The notes under the pieces: model-generated
Databases searched by the model: none
Told to the model about the DNA's origin: nothing
Seen by the model: the letters and a program-made list of their open reading frames with translations, nothing else
Made by a program: the position numbers and the translations under genes
Origin: Sphingomonas albertensis
GTDB lineage: Bacteria > Pseudomonadota > Alphaproteobacteria > Sphingomonadales > Sphingomonadaceae
Direction of reading: 5' to 3'
DNA length: 64,000 nucleotides
Assembly: GCF_014358075.1 (NCBI RefSeq)
Contig: NZ_JACONT010000005.1
Location: forward strand, 1-64,000
Part shown: in pieces, positions 62,958 through 64,000 of the stretch
Position numbering within the stretch: position 1 is the first letter of the stretch
Layout of the letters: every line of letters begins with the position of its first letter

Positions 62958-64000
62958 CGGCGGGCATTCTGGCGCTCGACAGGGTCTACCTAGCTGACAA
63001 GAACGAAGCACCAGCGTTCTGCCACGCATGCGGTCAGCCGCTCGCGCAGGCGCAGGCGTATCTGCTGACCGACGCCATCGCAGACTATAAAATCGAGTGG
63101 GGCAACACGCGTGCCTCAGCCGACACAATCTCGGGCCGGCTGGCACATGCCGTCGCGTTCCTCGATGCGGAGCAGGCTTTGGGCGCGGAAAGTCGCTTCG
63201 GTCACTCCACGAGCTGCGCCACTGCGTGCGGCACCGTCTTCGTCAACGCCTTCCGCGCCTGGTCTCGATTGCAGCCGGTCGAATGGCGAAATGGCAAGGG
63301 CGAAGTGACTGTGTCCCGGCCGCGCTCGCCGGCCGCGACCGAGGCATCGATCGCGCAGTTGATCGCCGTCTTAAATCATGCCGCGAACGCGGAGCCTGCG
63401 CGCTCCGACAAGCGACCCATCTACAAACCGCTCCCAGCCCGCCAAGTACAGCGGCAGCGCCGCACGCGAATCGGTGTCGAGGAGCTGGCGAAAATGTTCG
63501 CCTATGCAGCCGAGCCTGATCGTCAGCGCGGTTCGCTCCACGCTTTCCTCGTTGCTTCGGTCTGCACGATCGCGCGCCCTGGTGCGGTCGTCGACATCAG
63601 CGTCGCCCCGGATCGCGAGCAGTGGTGGCCCGGCTCACCGACGATCGACCTCAATCCCCAGGGGCGCACGCAGAACAAGAAACATCGCGCTGTTCTGCCG
63701 GTGCTGCCGCTGCTCGATCGCTGGCTGCGCGAAGAATACGAGACGTACATGGCGCTGAAGATACCGGATCGCGCCGGTCGGGGCTGGCTCGTGAACTATC
63801 ACGGTCGCGCCATTCAAGACGTTGATCGCGCGTGGGATACGATGCTCAAGAATATCGAAATGCCGGCCGGTCGCGAGTGGCGTCCATACCTGCTGCGTCA
63901 CAGCCTCGCAACGCTCGCCCGCAACAACGGCGCGGAGAAGTGGGATCTGGAAGGCTTCATGGGCCACCGTGCCGGAAGCCAAACCGAGGTCTACGCCATC
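62798..64000 (+). CDS. tyrosine recombinase (integrase), partial, runs off the window
   Basis: The frame stays open for 401 codons from the ATG at 62798 to the window edge. The N-terminal part includes FCHACGQPLAQ (a Cys pair) and a SAM-like core-binding region. The catalytic domain shows Arg in TIARPGAVVDI, PYLLRHSLATLARN (R-H pair, with Tyr in place of the first His of the HxLRH motif, as in many phage integrases), GHRAGSQTEVYA with the His and the probable nucleophile Tyr at residue 399. So only the extreme C-terminus is missing. It likely moves the element beginning at the tRNA fragment (30191). Confidence 0.85.
   Translation, partial: MSRRTPPLYQRGKYWLAADERADGTLRTPNLYIWWYDSETRRERSTSTATRDVAAGILALDRVYLADKNEAPAFCHACGQPLAQAQAYLLTDAIADYKIEWGNTRASADTISGRLAHAVAFLDAEQALGAESRFGHSTSCATACGTVFVNAFRAWSRLQPVEWRNGKGEVTVSRPRSPAATEASIAQLIAVLNHAANAEPARSDKRPIYKPLPARQVQRQRRTRIGVEELAKMFAYAAEPDRQRGSLHAFLVASVCTIARPGAVVDISVAPDREQWWPGSPTIDLNPQGRTQNKKHRAVLPVLPLLDRWLREEYETYMALKIPDRAGRGWLVNYHGRAIQDVDRAWDTMLKNIEMPAGREWRPYLLRHSLATLARNNGAEKWDLEGFMGHRAGSQTEVYAI

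Overview
The window is GC-rich alphaproteobacterial DNA, most likely from a Sphingomonas-type organism. The basis is a sphingomonad-style gene transfer agent (GTA) cluster, a LexA box of the alphaproteobacterial GTTC-N7-GTTC form, EcfG-like promoter motifs, and many small proteins of types I associate with Sphingomonadaceae. No database search was possible, so family names rest on motifs, length and gene order.

Region 1 (1-10.7 kb, all minus strand) is a GTA / domesticated phage head-tail cluster. It reads from small and large terminase through portal, a DUF6127-like protein, prohead protease, major capsid, head-tail adaptors, major tail protein, tail chaperones and a very short tape measure to a large DUF2460 fusion. 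It continues beyond position 1. A ~147 bp hairpin-rich repeat sits at six junctions of this cluster and nowhere else in the window.

Region 2 (11-12.8 kb) is a lower-GC two-gene cassette, a HipA-like kinase plus a DUF3037 protein, closed by a perfect terminator. Region 3 (13-29.8 kb) is core chromosome: 3-hydroxybutyryl-CoA dehydrogenase, a DUF1176 lipoprotein, egtB-egtD (ergothioneine), a cobalamin adenosyltransferase, HIG1, GluQ-RS, HNH nuclease, EF-hand lipoprotein, PEP carboxylase, thioesterase, oligopeptidase B, aminopeptidase P and tRNA-Thr(GGU). Several REP-like inverted repeats lie between these genes.

Region 4 (30.2 kb to the right edge) looks like accessory DNA. It starts at a 3'-half fragment of a tRNA-Thr(CGU)-like gene and ends in a tyrosine recombinase that runs off the window, so it may be an integrative island of at least 33 kb. 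It carries a winged-helix protein, small stress proteins, an SOS locus (LexA box, small ORF, umuD, umuC), a Crp/Fnr regulator, a 1.3 kb gene-free stretch with an unusual dyad of CCTAAC/GTTAGG hexamers, a stress cluster (SDR, Zn-alcohol dehydrogenase, SRPBCC, DUF4142, ferritin-like DUF892, HAD, SDR, Na+/H+ antiporter), and a periplasmic aldehyde oxidoreductase operon (paoABC-like) with SDR, cupin and a divergent LysR regulator.

Its right part is a defence-like block: an OLD-family ATPase/TOPRIM protein, then a compact three-gene operon of a TIR protein, a small membrane protein and a second ThsB-like TIR protein whose frame overlaps the membrane gene by 224 nt. This three-gene unit is my best candidate for an undescribed system. 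An IS1182-like transposase remnant, a MerR-like protein, two small ORFs and the integrase follow.
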